From Gammaproteobacteria bacterium (lineage in GTDB: Bacteria > Pseudomonadota > Gammaproteobacteria > Pseudomonadales > Azotimanducaceae), in contig JAPOYV010000100.1 of the NCBI GenBank assembly GCA_026706385.1, forward strand, positions 1 to 61,555: DNA of 61,555 nucleotides, written 5' to 3'. Made by a program: the position numbers and the translations under genes. Numbering within the stretch: the stretch's first letter is position 1; the number at the start of each line of letters is the position of its first letter. Below, piece by piece: positions 60,571 through 61,555 of the stretch. The notes under the pieces were generated by a model. That model saw only the letters and a list, made by a program, of their open reading frames with translations. It had not been told where the DNA came from and did not search any database.

Positions 60571-61362
60571 TCAGGTACCCGTATCGGCGTGTTCGGTGGA
60601 CTCGCCTTTCGACCGGTCCGGTCGGTAGCGCTGCCACAGGAAAGCTGCGGGTCCGGACAACGCGTACAGGCCGAAACAGATCAGCAGCACCAGCGGCGGG
60701 TTGACGAGGATGACGGCGAAGATCAGGACCGCGGCCACCAGGGCGAAAAACGGGCGGCGGCCCTTGAGGTGCATCTCCTTCGGCGAAAAGTACGTGAACG
60801 GCGAGACCATCAGCAGGCTGACGGCGGCCGTCATGAGCGCCGTCGCGATGGCGCGCATGAGCGACGGGTCCGGCCCGGCGGTTTCGCTCCAGATCCACAC
60901 CGTGCTCGCCACGATGGCCGCGGCCGAAGGACTGGCGAGCCCCGTGAAGGTGGCGTTGTCGCCGCTGGTGTTGAAACGCGCCAGGCGCAGCCCGGCGCAG
61001 GCGACGTAGATGAAGGCCACGACCCAACCGAACTGGCCGAGGCCCTTGAGCGCCCAGAAGAACGCCACCAGGGCCGGCGCGACGCCGAAGGCGACCATGT
61101 CCGACAGGCTGTCGTACTGGGCGCCGAATTCGCTCTCCGAGCGGGTCCAGCGCGCCACCCTGCCATCCAGCGTGTCGAGAATGAAGGCGGCATAGATCGC
61201 CAATGCCGCCTTGATGAAGTGTCCATTGGCGGCCGCGACGATCGCGTAGAAGGCGGCGAAAAGGGCGGCCGTCGTGATCAGGTTGGGCAAGAGGTAGACG
61301 CCACGGCGTCGCTTGAGTTCGCCATCCGGATCGATGCTGCGCACCTTCGCGTCCTTGGCCAT
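60571..61362 (-). CDS. pssA: CDP-diacylglycerol-serine O-phosphatidyltransferase
   Basis: 263 residues starting at the ATG at 61362. An inner-membrane enzyme making phosphatidylserine. The CDP-alcohol phosphotransferase motif is complete: DTLDGRVARWTRSESEFGAQ followed by YDSLSD. It has seven or eight helices, opening with LLPNLITTAALFAAFYAIVA. It heads an apparent pssA-msrP-msrQ operon and is divergent from a partial gene at the window edge. Confidence 0.93.
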   Translation of the reverse strand: MAKDAKVRSIDPDGELKRRRGVYLLPNLITTAALFAAFYAIVAAANGHFIKAALAIYAAFILDTLDGRVARWTRSESEFGAQYDSLSDMVAFGVAPALVAFFWALKGLGQFGWVVAFIYVACAGLRLARFNTSGDNATFTGLASPSAAAIVASTVWIWSETAGPDPSLMRAIATALMTAAVSLLMVSPFTYFSPKEMHLKGRRPFFALVAAVLIFAVILVNPPLVLLICFGLYALSGPAAFLWQRYRPDRSKGESTEHADTGT

Positions 61363-61438
61363 CGTGATACCCGCTTGTCGGCCGCGACTATAGCACCGAG
61401 TCTTGCGTGACGGCGGTCAGCGTTTACAGTCAGGTGGC

Positions 61439-61555
61439 ATGACACGTTCCGATCTCGCCGAGTACATCCGCCGTGGTCTGGTCGACTACCGCGTGCCGAT
61501 CTCGGCGACGATCATGGTGGCCGCGCTGGCGTCGATGTTCGTACTCGGCTCGCAG
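61439..61555 (+). CDS. Partial gene running off the right edge
   Basis: 39 codons from the ATG at 61439 with AGGTGG upstream. The product begins MTRSDLAEYIRRGLVDYRVP and then a hydrophobic helix (SATIMVAALASMFVLG), so it is probably membrane-anchored. It is too short to name. Confidence 0.5.
   Translation, partial: MTRSDLAEYIRRGLVDYRVPISATIMVAALASMFVLGSQ

Noticed and set aside
1-61555. CRISPR arrays, rRNA genes, riboswitches
   Set aside because: I saw no regularly spaced repeats, no rRNA-like stretches and no recognisable riboswitch core.

Overview
The window is GC-rich, tightly packed DNA from what looks like a gammaproteobacterium, probably an uncultured or marine lineage. The reasons are a type-G (ICEHin1056/PFGI-like) conjugation gene set, MsrPQ, a VC_2705-type Na+/solute symporter with its DUF4212 partner, DUF3014, a TonB-dependent receptor and a PhoX-like protein. 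The species cannot be named from the sequence alone.

Positions 1-about 30,980 are accessory DNA. First comes a decayed integrative conjugative element. A transfer operon (minus strand, 11,955 to about 1,781) runs from a Cro-like regulator through ten mating-pair-formation and coupling genes, with most neighbours overlapping by a few bases. It ends in a VirB4/TraC ATPase gene cut off just after Walker B. The coupling protein TraD has lost its Walker A segment and is frameshifted, so the element should not be able to transfer itself. A divergent S24 (LexA/CI-type) repressor shares the promoter region with the operon. Beyond it lie an AlpA-like regulator, an NYN nuclease with a TraI_2-type C-terminal domain, an intact tyrosine recombinase, a ParA relic and two recombinase fragments.

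From 17,044 to about 24,000 there is a defence-like stretch. It holds a DUF3883 + SIR2 gene pair, a single-chain HSDR_N-methylase-specificity protein with a frameshifted small partner, and an IS66 transposase relic. Small orphan genes follow, with a 1,291-residue membrane protein of unknown role and a broken conserved hypothetical gene. The accessory region stops at the 3' end of a tRNA-Asp gene (31,029), a plausible integration site; tRNA-Val lies next to it.

From 31,000 to the end the content is chromosomal housekeeping: an ECF sigma factor fused to a large C-terminal domain; DUF3014; uvrA overlapping a nucleotidyltransferase gene; DUF1499; idi; a DUF2236 oxygenase-like protein; an envelope trio of MMPL/RND transporter, LolA-like protein and outer-membrane barrel; a repeat protein with squalene/phytoene synthase; a four-gene overlapping operon (DUF4212, symporter, pterin dehydratase, GrdB-like protein); a TonB receptor; a PhoX-like protein; a diheme lipoprotein; a phytanoyl-CoA dioxygenase; and pssA-msrP-msrQ.

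The most notable single observation is that the GrdB-like gene (47,462-48,373, minus) is interrupted by one in-frame UGA in a UxxC motif. A perfect 6-bp hairpin with a 3-nt loop sits 12 nt downstream, so the gene very probably encodes a selenoprotein that ordinary gene callers would split.
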